Shown here: positions 11,838-26,100 of the stretch, piece by piece
Layout: each line of letters begins with the position of its first letter
Position numbering within the stretch: the stretch's first letter is position 1
Assembly (NCBI RefSeq): GCF_035083965.1
Contig: NC_089731.1
Coordinates: 8,097,501-8,161,500, forward strand
DNA from: Branchiostoma lanceolatum
Lineage: Eukaryota; Chordata; Leptocardii; Amphioxiformes; Branchiostomatidae
Direction of reading: 5' to 3'
Length of the DNA: 64,000 nucleotides
Position numbers and translations under genes: made by a program
The notes under the pieces: generated by a model
Seen by the model: the letters and a program-made list of their open reading frames with translations, nothing else
What the model was told of the DNA's origin: nothing
Databases searched by the model: none

Positions 11838-14125
11838 TCAGTAATAGTAACAGTAGTGAAGCTTGTGGTTTCTGCTATCCCCGTCGTCGTACGGATGCGC
11901 CCCCTGGCGACTGTTAGCGTTATCGTCATCTTCATCGTCCCAGTGGAAGTATTCCTCCCTTACGTTCATTCCGACGACCTGCAAACAATAGATCATTGTT
12001 ATTCTTCCACTATTTTCTACTGTAGCTCGTGGGAATAGATGCCATGTTTTGGAACCAAATTTAAGTCCAAAATGTTAATGCTCTTCTGCGGCAAGAGGTT
12101 TTCAAAAATAGATAATTACCGTGTTAAGCTACGTTAAATCAAAATTTTAAGGACAGAATGAAATGTCTTATAGCACGGAAATGAGACTTTTAAACAAATC
12201 TCTTGTTATGATTAGCTTAGGTGAATACATCTATTTCAAGCCAAAAATTGTAATAAAGGTACAAAATAGACTTGCTGAATTGTTGAGGTAACCAAGGAGA
12301 TAACATATGAGATATGTGCAATAAAAAATGAAGCGTAAAAAAGAGCGCAATGCAACATGCGTGGGCATAATCCAAGATGGCGTCTTGCAAGACCCAGGAG
12401 AGATGTAATTTAGTTGTTCTTACAAAATTTCAGGCAGCTTAAGACGTTTGGATACACAGTTAAAAACCTAAATTATAGGCTCTTTTAGTTCATTAGCACT
12501 TCAACTTGAAAGATAGAAATATTCATGAGTTTGCTTATTCATAATCTAAACAGATGGAAATGGATTGCCGTATGATCTTTTGCCACAATTTGCCATGTTG
12601 GAAGGCCTAGTGAAGGCTACGGATTTTGGCACGGTATGGTTAGTACATCTGTCCTTACTTTAAGTGACTATGATGATGGAATCATTGCAATGAAAAAAAT
12701 CTACATACTAGTTAAGTAGCTTGAAAGTTACTTGGAGTATTTCTCACCTTTTGACATCCCTGCTTGTAGCGGAAGAGGTAGAAGGGACTGCGGTTGGGTA
12801 GAAGAATGCAGGTGTTGGCGTTACCATCATTACGACAGCAGTACCGGATGAGGGTGTTGTGGTCGTATTTCCCGTCAGGCAGTTCGCCTCTCCTACGGTT
12901 TTTATTGTTGATTATATTGTCTTCGTCGTCCCAGAACACCTCCCCAGTTTGGAAACCTGGAAAACGCAATATCATCAAATCACCATCCTCATGACTTATG
13001 CATTTCTTTATTTAAATACAATTCATTATTTACAAATGGATAAGATTCGGAGATTACTTCCGGACATTTGACATCCATCAAGTGCACCTTCTTCAGCTTC
13101 ACTAGAATGAACTGGCAGAACGAATCAATACCACAATATCTAACTGAAAAAACACGGTTGAACATGTCAAAGTGCATTGCTTTATATCCTTCAAGGCAGC
13201 TCTGAAAGACTTTTGGGGCATGCCGCTTGAAAGTGATAATTTAGCAAAGGCTCAAGCCTGTTTTCCTTTCATCATCATATTTTTTTACCTTTACCACAAT
13301 AACGTTGAGTACTACAGCCACATTTCACGCAAATGTAGAGCCTTCAAATTCCAAAGACCCCTAATTTTCTTTTGGTCGAAGCTCAGAATTTCAAAGACCA
13401 TGGTTATTTCGTTATGACATTAGACATACACACGTATCATACCCACCACTTGGGCAGCCACGCCTCTTGAAGATACAGTAGCTACCACGTGGCCAGTTTC
13501 CATACCCTTCCGTTGAAGACGTCTGGATTGGAGGGAAGAAATTACATTTTGATAAAAAAATATACAGAATCGGATCATTTGCGAGGATGGCAATGTCCGC
13601 TCAAGATTTTACTTTCATAGGCTCCTCATCAGTTGTAAAGAGAAGAAACTTTTTGAACTTTGCTAAGCGCCAACTTATGATAAGAATTTAAGTTGATTTA
13701 TTGGCAGCAGACATGTTCTTCTTGGTATAACTTTACAACCCACAATCAACGTACGTTTTAACCTCTTAAAATATGTTATAGACGTAGAACAAGCCTTAGT
13801 AAAGTCTACTTGACAAAATTAAAGCTCGATCAAGATTTAAAAGAAAAGAAGGCAAAGAAAATAGGTTCAAAGCACGATATTGCCTTACAGTCGTCGGCAC
13901 ACTCCCCTCTCTATATAACTTCGTCTTTACTCACTTTCATGCAAAATTTCTGGTACACGTTGTTCTTCCAGAAGTCGCCATCAAAATGCAGTCCTGGCGT
14001 CCACTTGTTGTTGGAGTCGTCGTCCTCGGTGTCTTGTTGACGCACGCCTGGGCGCCAGGTCACGCCGGCGGGTTCGGGGCAGCCTGTGTCGGTCTTGGGC
14101 AAACCATACGTACCCCATGGCCACT
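11838..14125 (-). CDS. ApeC (apextrin C-terminal) domain module
   Basis: Exons 13935-14125, 13447-13522, 12748-12956 and 11838-11978, giving residues about 2057-2261. It starts [20 protein letters not shown], then [20 protein letters not shown] and [16 protein letters not shown]; exon two has [17 protein letters not shown], exon three [10 protein letters not shown] and [10 protein letters not shown]. These Trp/Gly/Cys patterns define ApeC, first named in sea-urchin apextrin and found in amphioxus proteins that bind bacterial peptidoglycan fragments. The domain is apparently full length and ends the protein, with an acidic then His/Tyr-rich tail (last residues HYCYYY). The phases (1, 0, 1, 0) require the donor at 13446, splitting the Gly codon before FQTGEVF. 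Confidence 0.92.
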
Positions 14126-17100
14126 CTGTGTGGGAAAGAGGTACAAGGCTGTTATTCTTCAAGGAGATCTTGAAGGGGGCGGGGTGATTGATTACCCGTT
14201 TTCGGATAGGTGTCCCCTTCAAGGCTGCTAGAAAGTGGGACAATCGGAAGAACGCAATGTTCTGCCTCTTCATCCACTGCTTCTTGAATAGCAAGAGTCA
14301 TGTAGATCTAGGAGCAAAAGCCTACATTTCAAAGCATAGAAATTGCTCAAACCGCAGGGAACAAAAATTGAAATCTCAAATGTTATATAATATGAAAGGA
14401 CATATACTGTCTAAGCGAAGATTTGCACTTTCTAACCGTTATAGCTCGAAGAATATCGAACAACTAGCTCTTTGTAATAGCCATAGCCGGCATAGGCGAG
14501 TTGGGTAGCCCTGGCTGTGTGTTCTGAACAGCCAAACCAATAAATACATAAATAAGTAAACAAAACATTAATCCTTTTGAACTTTAGAACTTCATTGCAG
14601 TTTGAACATCAATAGATACATACAGAAAAGAACACTACCATCACTTACAAATTCGCGGCCTATGTCTAAGAAACATACCACCGGAACAGCTCTTCTTATC
14701 GCTATCTAGGGTGAAGTCCCCACGGCATTCGCAACTGTAGCTTCCTTGGGTGTTCTTACAGATGTGGTCACAGTCATGGTGTCCTCTGCATTCGTTTATA
14801 TCTGTAAAAGTGAATTATTCAATCAATTTCTCTTCATTAAGCTATGTATATTGCTCTTATCTGTTTATAAATGAGAATGCATTTAGTTATCTTAAGAAAC
14901 ATTCCATTATCATGCTGCGTTGACAAATCAATGTTAAAGTACGGTATTTTTATCATTTTAGAGACCTTTTGTTTCTGCATATGTCTAAAAGTTAGGAAAT
15001 GCTTACCAACACAAGTCATCCCTCTGGGCTCATAACCATGAGCACACAGGCACGAGAAGCTTCCTGGTCCATTTTGGCACCTGTTTGGCGTTGGTCCACA
15101 TGGTTTCTCCTGACATTCATTGATATCTAGCGATGACAGAAGTAAGAATTTGGCATTAGAGTGTTTACTACTTTTCCCATCCAGGATACATTGGTTAATT
15201 TGCCTAATTTTATCAACGCGGAAATCATGTAAATGTGATATTCATACTCGTATCTGGATTTATCTATTCCTCCATATATTAAGCACTTTTTTAGCTGATC
15301 TTAGATAATGCATTCGTTGGGGATGAAAATTACATTAACTTCCTAAAACTTTTTAGCGAAGCCTGAGGGGCAAGCTTAATAGTATATTTTAGGCCCGATT
15401 TGCAAGAATTCCCAGAATTCCACAGGAATTTCAGGAATCCGTCCGGCCAACTCTGTGGATGCCCACCTGTCACTTTTTCAAACTTGATACCTCATTAGCA
15501 CGTCTGGCATCCAGGCACTCAGCTGTCGATGACAGATGACCTACTTTTACGTGGTGTCCGATTTTGTACTGCCCGGAGTGTGTCAGGGAGTTCACCGAAT
15601 CTAGTATTCTAGCTTTGAAAAGGGTTTGCGCATCCCAGTTGATCTATATATTATCACAAGAACGTGCTGAACATCATGCCTCCCACCAAAAAACCTCTGT
15701 GAAAACCAAAACTTGAGGAGATCCAAGCATATAAAGAAAGGCAAAGTTTTAAACGGAACGATAAATAACTTGGGTTACCGCTTGGGCAGTCTGCACTGAA
15801 CGCCTTACGGGGAGGCGTGCGGTGTCGGAAAAACAACAGTAGCTCCTCGAAAACACATCCTACAGAGCTAGAATAACAGCCAAAACCATCATAGGAGCCC
15901 AAGCATACCGATTTTTAAACTTCCGGCCTAGTTTCTCACCCCACCTATCCAACAATGCCAGAGAGTACTCCGGCCTTTCTACATATGATAGGAACTCCTC
16001 GAGTTACATGGTGCCTTTCTATATCTGCTTGGCAGATGCCTTTCTGATTTCTAAGTGCGTTTTGCACAATATCATGGCAGAACTAAGATCTAGAGTGCTA
16101 CGTTGGTACTTTCCTTACAGTGAAGTAAGGTAAATCCAGACACCTTCGCTATGGCAATAATTTTTAATTGCCACACTTATTTGAATTGCATGATACTTAA
16201 CCTCTGTAAAATAAGAGTACATGCACATGGTGACCTTTCCATCTTTCAATACAATGCAAACTTGTTCATTGAGTTTGTTTTCTTATATATTAAGATATCT
16301 GTTTTGCTCGTTTCTTGCCTGGTGTTTTCAATGATGATAATTACCTTCATCACAGGTTTTACCCGTCCATCCTCCAGGACAGCTACAGTTGAAGGTTCCC
16401 AGGTTCACGTTGACAGGAGTACATTTGCCTCTGGCGCACGGTGTGGGTAAGCACGGATCCTCTGTAGCACAGAAACATTTATAAACTTACATGAAGTTCT
16501 AAAAACTTCAGAGACTCAAACAACTATAGGATGCACATTTGTCAAACTGTATTACTATTTTTATTGATGATTGAGGACGTACTGTAAATGCAGAAATGTT
16601 CGCGGTCGTTTTATGTTCGCGGTTTTCGCGGTGACCGTTTCACCGCGAACTTAAAACCACCGCGAACATTTTTTGTGACTATAGCGCTGCCGCAAACGTA
16701 AAACCACCGCAAACACTCCATTTTCGCCTTAGCGGCGAAATGAAAAGCGCGCGAACTAAAATGCATTTATAGTATTTCGTCAGAGTCTGGAAAAACTTAC
16801 TTTTACAGACGGGGTGTTCTCCGCTCCAAACACCAGTTGATTGACAGGTCCTTTCTCCGTCGCCTGCCACCATGAGGTAGCCCTTGTTACAGTAGTACTC
16901 GACGTAATTATTCGATCCTAGTCGAGCTCCGTTCTTCAGTTGTTTCGGCCTTCCACAGTCGTGCACTGCATGAAATATGGTTAAAAAGGTTATTTGCATT
17001 CGTGAAAATGCCCACATCATGATATGAATTGAGGCATTGTGAGAGTCTTTCTTTACGGGACATCTGAGACAACAGACGTAAAATTTGTATAGGTTTGCGA

Positions 17101-20100
17101 TAGCGCGCCCATGGGCGCCGCCATGTTGGATTTTGACGTCATGCGGGCGCCATTTTGTTTGGATTGAATTTTCCGTTGGATTGAATATTCCACCGAGTAA
17201 AGTGATGCTAACACACAATCTGTCCACATGCGGTTTTGTAGATGCTGCACTCTAGTGTTAAAATTTGTTACTTGGTAGTCAGGCAAAATCTTTTACTCGC
17301 CTATACACCTTGGGAGTGATCCTCCCCAGTGCCCAGTGATGTCACACCGCAGCTCGGGGTTACCCAGTACGCGGTACCCGTCGTCACACACCACACGTCC
17401 TACCGTACTGTCTGAGGAAGACACCTCGAAGATGCCGTTTTCAACCTCAGGAAGCTTGCTACAGGAGCGATCTGTACAATTAGAGAAACATGGAAAATAT
17501 GTATTATAATATTTAGCAAATGAAGTTAATGAAAAGTACGAGCCAACATTGACAAAAATTCGCATCTTAGCTTAGTACATAATCATGGCATAAAAATCAT
17601 AAATTCTGGTTGTGCAGCGTTATGACCCCAGTGCAGAAAGTCCTGCTTTCATTGTTGATAATTTGTCGGCTTGGGTGCTTGGTTGATTTTGTTTTTCAGA
17701 ACGCACTGAAAATGACAAAACATTCATCCAACAAAGGCATTATCTTCACGCTACCTTGGCACATCTTGCCATCAGGAAGTAAAGTATACCCCTGGTGGCA
17801 GGCACACTGGAAGGACCCAAGTGTGTTGATGCAGAGTTGAGAGCAACCTGCCGCTCCAGTCTCGCATTCGTCAACGTCTAAAGGGTAATAAAATATGACA
17901 ATCAACAATTTGACAAGCATCGTACATATCAATGACGATGTCTAGCATGTCTTTTTAGATTAAAAAAAAACATTCTACTCACTGTCCCTAATCATGAACG
18001 TTTGTACAGGTACGCAAAGCTTCCTACCTTCAAGTTCGCACTTGTACATAAAGGTGTTTTTTGCCGTACATTCCATACTTAATTATGAGACTTTACTTAA
18101 CTTAAACTGGTTATTGCGTTTAGAATTAAAATATGTTCTGGATAATGACCTACACAATTAGAAACAATAGATAAGGAGTACACAACAAAAATACACGAAA
18201 TTGATAAAAGTCATAGCCTTGTGATGAAAAGACCGTCAACCACGGTAAAATGAACATAAGTTGAAAAATTTCCAACCTTGACAAGACCTGCCGTCATCAC
18301 TCAAGACGAGCCCTGTGGGACATCTGCATTCATGGCTGCCCTCCAGGTTTACACACGTGTGGCTACAGCCGCCATTTTGTAGCTGTTGACCGTCTTTAAT
18401 TTTTTCCCCAGCGCATTCATTCATGTCTTACAGCAGAGAGATAGGGGGATAGAGAAAGAAGAGAAAACAGTTCAAGTCTAAGTTTATACAAGAACAAACT
18501 GAATGGATGGTGATGATGATATATAGATGATTTTGAGGGGATAGAATACGTATCATGCCGTTTGACTGGTACAACTTTGGTATCAACTTCATGAAGCATG
18601 TTATCTTCCAACCAAGTAACGTAATTACTGGAGAAAGATCGACTTTCTAGCATACATTGGATTACAGAGGGTGGAAGGGATATAAGAAGGGTCGGAACGG
18701 AACGTACCCACACAGGACTTCTGGTCAGCACCAAGGACATACCCAGGGTAACACGAGCACAGATGCGAGCCGGGAGTGTTGATGCAGTTGTGATCACAGC
18801 CGCCATTTCTTGTAGCACATTCGTTCTCATCTACACAGAGATAGTAGCAAATTTAAGTGTTGGAACATAGGGATACTTCGATTGTCTTCGCCCAACGCAC
18901 GAGTTAGAGGTCTTTGCGTCCAGAAACCGTGCGTGGAAATAGGGAGAGCTTCCGAGTAAGCCTCTTTCAGTCCAATGCAGTACACTCAATCCCCGCTAAA
19001 CGCTTGAAACTATATGTTGTTATGTTGTCATATTGATTTTTACTACTTGTGTAAATTTGTGTTCTTATTTCAACTATGATGATGTTTTAGTAATGACAAA
19101 CTGTGAATCTGCCCAATTCAGTCTCCCTGAGAGACTGCTAAGCTGATTTCACAATAAAGTTTCAAAGTTTCCGTCGAACGGATTAAGGCTCATAGTTTTT
19201 CCAGTTTGTTTGCTGAGGATTTACAACATGCCATTGAGAATAGATAAAGGCCTTGACTTGATCTGTGTCAGTAGGGACATGTCGAGTCATATTCACTACA
19301 TACCTATACAGTGGATGTCGTTGAACAGCGCAAAGCCTTTATTGCAGCTACACCTGTATCCAGAGCCTCTGTTGTGGCAGTTGTGGTCACATGGGGCGTT
19401 GTTCGGACCGCATTTGTTGAGGTCTGTTGGGAAGGTATAAACAGACAGCTGATAGATCTTAGAGGAACTGATACATGTATATCTCATAAACGTGTTCGCT
19501 GTATCAGAGCAGACCTGGTCGTTATAAATGTTGAAACTGCTTTATCAAACAGCAGCATGTCTATACCATTGACGTTGGAAAGTAATTGCTGATTAAACGT
19601 AAGGCTAGAATGACCTACCTATTTGACAGTTTATCCCACTATATCCCGATGTACAGATACAGGTGAAAGTGTTGATGTGGTCAACACACGACCCTCCGTT
19701 CATACATGGATTAGATGTACACTCGTTCACGCCTGCTAGAGATGGCTTCCCTGTGGAAAATAAGGAATTGAGAGTTATGTCGTTCTTTCGCCAAATATAA
19801 AGATGCGAATGGCATTCGTGCAGGATTGATTTATGCAACCTTGGTTCTATATCTGTATAGCCGGTATAACCGCCCTTCTGTGTAACACACCAGCTTCGCA
19901 GGCACGCGGCGGGTCTATTTGACAAAATTAAAGAGGTTGTTTTGTTACTAGTCTGCTCATAAGAATGGAAAAGATTCTTACACCGTGCATATTTTTGATG
20001 ATTAAGAAGATGTTAGTCGAAGCAACTGTTGTTGAAGATTACTGCTTTATCACCCAGTGACCTGTTTATGGATTCCAGTATATATATACTATAGATGGAT

Positions 20101-23100
20101 CCTTACCAGCACAGAACGCTGACCCCAGTCTGACTTCAAGACCTTCAGCAGCTGCTCTGAAATCCGGCCAGGCTCGGACGTTTCCGTAGTCATCCGTGCA
20201 GTGTTCGGCCATTACTGAGATCTGCGCCTCCGTAAGGACGTGGTCCCACACATTCAACCTGTCATTAAATACACGGTCGTTACAACAATCAAATTATACA
20301 ATCACGCAAGAAACATTATACAATTATTTCGAAATGAACTCAGTATCACATCAAAAAATCGGTCACCGACTCAGGTTAAAAAAAAAACATTTTCCATTGT
20401 ATTTATCCAGCTTGATTGATGTCGTATGCCTTTTCAATATCTCTGGATTTTTATGCTAAACATTCAAGCTTCCGTGTTGGTAAAGATTGCGTTGATATGA
20501 TTACATAAAACATGAAAGAAATTCGTGCAGTGGTGTGAACAAAAATTGATGTCTAAACGGATGGAGCTGTAAAGAAATAAATATACCTGCTAAGTTCTCC
20601 CTTGAATGACTCTCTACTGTCGAATCCTCCAAGGATCACATCTTGGTCCTGTCCCAGGACTATCATCCCTCCGCCGGGAATGAGCCGTCCTTCGCCGGCC
20701 TCAGAACCACCGGCGGTCCGCTGACCATCCACGTAGAAAGTCCACTGTTCTTCCGTGGAGCCTGTGTCGGTCGAAGCGTACATTGATACATATTCATGTA
20801 TTCATAATGCAAATATTGGTCTAATTTTACGAGTGTTCATCGCCGTTTTCTGAATAACCTACCACACACACTCCTTCCAGTCGTAAGTCTTGAATGACTC
20901 GCACACACATGCATGTTGCGTCCCTTGCACGAGCACCAATGATGCACTCAAGATATGCCTACCAGTTGCAGTATGTTATGTTACCGTTGGGCTTTGTTAA
21001 TTCCAAAATGGAGGACATCTATTTGAAATGTCGTAGGAAAATGGCGCCGGTCACTTGCATGCTACGCATCATACCGAACGCAGGAGATTGACAAGAATCT
21101 GGTATGATTGGTGTACACTTGACTTACCCAAAGACCACGTGAAAGCGTAGTGATGCCAGGCCTCGTCCTCCACTGAAGCGGTAGTCGTGATCGTTTCCCC
21201 GTTGACCATGAACAGGAACTCGTTAAAGCTGTCCACCTCAATGGAAAGAGCATTGTCTTGGACCACACCACCCTAAATCAACATATCAATAAGATTATCT
21301 GACTGAACATCAAATAATTGTCAAGTGGTTTTAAGCTGGCACCATATCTGACTATTGATCCATTTATACATACTCAGCCACATCTCAGACAACTTGCCAA
21401 AAGAGTACCATCCTGAAGATGTGCAGAAAACGACATTGTCTAAAAACTTTCTTTATTAGACGCCTGAAATATACATTACCAAGACAAGGTTGCTACAGAG
21501 TCAACTGGAGGGGTAACCTTTCCTCTATCAGTAGACATACACATTGAGATGACGATATGATGAAAAAATTCACTCACTTCGTCAGCTGCGTACGAAAATA
21601 TGTATTTTCGATCCTTTTTGTCCAGAGCCAGCTTCATCCAGAAGGCAACTGTGACAGCGTGAAGATCTTCCCTTATTTTAGCAGAGGTGAACTCTGACAG
21701 GATCCCTTTGGGGAATTTCAGGTCGAAATCTCCAGAAAGCTCTAAGAACAAGGGAAAAGGCAGATAACCAATGGCATGTTAATCGTATTCCCCATGTATG
21801 AAGTAACGTTACATTATATTTTCTGATCTACAGTCGTAGTCAACAACATGACAAGATATACTTAACGGACAACGTAGTCGTATTTGTTATATACTGTTAG
21901 TGTGTGTGTGTGTTTTTGTGTGTGTTTATCTTACATCATCCTTTTGCTTTCGAAGTCACGAAATTCAAGAAGTCTGTATGTATATTAGGTTGCTTGTAAA
22001 CAAAGGGCAGATACAAAATGAGGAGATTCCCAGTGCAATGATTTTTGCTTGTCGGTGGTATCTTTCAATGCACTACTGTGAAAAGAACAAACGGACCAAA
22101 CTTTGTTATACTTTTTGAAGCAGAGATCTTAGATATTGATCAAACCTTACATCTGTGATCAATTTCTCTCATTCATTAAATCATAATATTTGTCTGTTGA
22201 TTTTGAGAAGCATCCCCAGGCTTACCATCTTCACAGTGTGTCCCTCCAAACCCAGGTGCGCAGTGACATTGGTATGAGTTGATCTTATCCTCACAGTCAG
22301 CACGGTTCAGACAGGGGTTGGACGCGCACTCGTTGACATTCAGTTCACAGTTGTAGCCGACAAACCCAGGTTTGCACTGGCAGGTGTACCTTCCGACCTC
22401 ATCTATGCACCTGTCAAAAGGCCGGACGACATTTGACATGCAATAAACACTGTATACATATTGGTAATACTTCGTCTGCTGATGCTTCAGTGTAAACTTT
22501 ATCCTGTTATAACCTAGAAATTTGGACATCATTCTAAAAAGCTGTCGTTACGTACCTATGTTGACAAACCATGTTTCATTCCAAGATAACTCTTACCCTA
22601 AAACAAGTTTTGAAATGTGCTCACTTTCCGCCATTCTGACAGGGTTCGGCCTCACAATCGTTGGTGTTGACTTCGCAGTATTTGCCGGTGTAGCCGTCCT
22701 GACAGAGGCACTGGAAACTGTCCACCAGATCCACGCACACGGCGGTGTCGTAACACGGGCTGTCACTACAGTCGTCAATGTTGACTTCACAGAACGTACC
22801 GCTGTATCCATCCGCACACAGGCACAAGAACCCATTGTCCTGTCAAGGGGATACATCACAATGTCGGTTCACTCAATTCTTGCACACTTAACGATTGATT
22901 GTTATTGATTTAAGTCTCCATCATAGTTGGATAGATTTTTCAAAACTTTGTCATGGTTGCCAAGTCCAAACAGTCGCATCTCTGTCATATCTTTAGATAG
23001 TAGATTAATCCTGTTGAAATCCTCCAAAACTTAATGAGATGCGTATTTCATAATTGAGCATACTCAGGAAGATCTGACACAATTGCATTTTGATTTTATG

Positions 23101-26100
23101 TAAGAATTCTGCATGCTAATTTCCTCTCAAGAACGAATATATGACGACATTGATACCTCATCTGCGCAGGTTGCTCCATTTAAACATGGCGCAGGCGCAC
23201 ACTCATCAATGTTGACGTCACACTGTTCACCGTTCCAACCAGAAGCACACACGCACTCATATCCGTTCACTGTCGGGAGGAACACAAGACCAAATAGTTA
23301 CATCATCAACACATACATGTAAAGAATACGTTATAATCAAAAGTAAACTCTAAATGTACGCAGATGCTTCTTAGCAATACATTTTACCACAGGATGCCAC
23401 TATCCATTTCATTAGAATGACAATCAACTAAAAGTGATATATGATTCCCAGGGTTCTGGAAATTAAAATCAGCAAGAAACCATTATCATCTGTATGCATA
23501 TATGACATCTACAACACTGGGAAATATGGAACTTTCATAGCTCATACCTCTATCCAAGCAGGTGGCTAAAGAATAACATGGCAGTGACGCGCACTCATCT
23601 ACATTGACGTCACACATGTCACCTTCAAACCCGGCTGGACACAGGCAGATGAACTCTGACCCCTGCATGCTACACGACCCGCCATTTTGGCAGGGAGAGG
23701 ACTGGCAGTAGTCAGTTTCTGAGGAAAAGAAACGATTAAAAGCCATTGGCTTTGTTATGTGTCGTCAAACACTGTAAACTGGTTAATGTTGAAGTTTCGT
23801 TTTCGGCAGGCCTTGTGTAGCAAATAATTGTAATTTTATACAAAAAGGTATTTGGACATTGCTGAAGTTTAATGTTTTGAATTATCATAAATTTCAACAT
23901 GACATCAAAATGAGGATTTTGAAATTGTATAATCTGACAATTGTTACCTTCGTCGACGAAGTTTCGTCGAGAAGGTTATTCGATGATGCTTGTCTGTGTG
24001 TCTGTTAGTGAACAGAATAAGTCGAGAACGCCTGGATGGTTTGTTGTCGTAGTTGGTGTATCGGTGTGTATGTGGGAAATCTCAAGATGATTAGATTTTG
24101 GGCGAAGTGTTTTGCATGATTAACGAGAAAACTGTAAAAATGTGTTATATTGTATGCTGAAGTATGTGTACGTGTTGGCTGTGTTGTTCCAAGGCGTCAT
24201 GGATAGGGGTAGGGGTCCTGAGGGGTCATGTTGAAAGCAGGAAATGTCAGTTACACAAATTGGCTGTCAGCCAGCTGTAGGCATTGGTAAGGTAGTCTCC
24301 AAGCAGACCTATGGGTTGGCTATAGCAGGGGCAGGTTTTGCTTCAGACTTTGAAAGGGAATTACTCAAGAAGGGCTTGGTGGATGGTCATAAATTTTTGT
24401 AAGTACATAGCTTGAGTGCTGATGTACATGATTAGATACTTATTATGCAAATCAGTATCTAATTTGCATAATTAATGAGGAAAGTTTATACATCCATCAA
24501 TTTCCATGATAGGACTCTCAAACATGTGACATAGGTAACTGAGGAAGAGAGAAATATTAATAGATATCAGCTTTGCAAATGAGAACCTCATTGACATAAT
24601 TAATGAGAAAAACTATAACTCAAGATGGTCTTGATGGATGGTCATGATTTTTGGTATGTAGATAGCTTACGTGATGCTTTGTATGATTGGATGATAATTA
24701 TGCAAATCAAATTCTAACTCGCATGATTAATGAGGCAATTTTAAAAATCTGCTGTGTTCCATGATATGACTATTCAAATATGTGACATTTGTAACAAAGG
24801 AAGAGAGGAATGTTGATAGATAGGAAATATGAAAATGTGGGCCTAATCAGCATAATCAATGAGAAACTACTATAATTCCATACTAGTAAATGACGGCAAT
24901 TTCATACTTGTGGCATTAGGAAGTTGTGTGAATGTGAACACCATTGAATCAAATTATGCTAATAAGGAGGGAGCTTATTTGCATAATTGATGATAAATGT
25001 TAGCATAACCTTCTTTGTTAAGCTCATAGTCATAACAAGGAGGTTTGGACAACTTATGTTATTTGGGTGAAGAGGATCAACTGGTATGATTGATGATTGA
25101 TGAAAAACACTCCTAATACGTCAGTCATAAAGGTCAAAATCATTTGACGAAGGTATGAGGTCGTAGAACTCTTGTTCTGAATGAAATAACACATCATCAA
25201 CAAATAAACATTGCGCTAGGCAAGATATGACTTACTAACCAACACAGTCACTTCGTGCTTCCGACCCCACGGCGTCTGTCCCCGTGCCCAGTGGACAGGA
25301 TAAACAGTCGGTTTGACCATGTCTGGGCTGGAACGTCCCCACTGGACACAGTTCACACGGATCTGTACCGGTCCGGGAGAAACTGCCGGGTACACATAAC
25401 CCTGAAAACAGTGTACTATCATCAATCAAAACTGTTTGTATTCAGTAAACATGTAAAGGAAAACTATATGAGTACAGGACCATGTTCTGGTCGACTGAAA
25501 TGTAATTTTTGTCGAGGTGTGCACTTGTCTCCTGAAAAATTGACTTATGGACATTCTATGAATTCATTAAAAGTTACAAATCAAATATTTTTGTGAAATA
25601 TAGTCTGAGTCCTTACTACTGCAGTCATCCTTGTCCTCAGTGCCCACGTCTCCCGTTGTTGTGCCCTCCTCACAAGGGATACACTCAGTGGCTCCCTGTT
25701 GGTTCTGATACGTTCCCGTTGGACAGAACATGCAGGTCTCTAATCCAGTTTCTGAATACGTACCGGACTGACATTGACCTGTAGGAAGGTATGACGGTTA
25801 GGGCTTTATTAAGTGCAACTTCAGCTCTATATGTTTTGCACAGCATTGTTATTTGATGCGTTATCTACTTGCCAGTTCACCAACAAATGACAGCCAGTAT
25901 TGCAAATGCAAGACTACCATTAGTTATGAATAGGATATCAACATGCATGTGAGGTCAACGATTTTGATATTATTGTATGTTATCATACAGCTCAGTGTTA
26001 AGCAATTCATGAGTAAAGCTACTGGAAGCCGCTAATATATTACATGGAAACAGACGTGTTCGCTGCCAATGAGAAACACAATGAAAGGAAAATTCTATTT

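Noticed and set aside
16679..17227. 182-residue minus-strand ORF as a complete small sushi protein
   Set aside because: Only 16801-16965 is coding (one sushi exon); the rest is intron, including part of a MITE.
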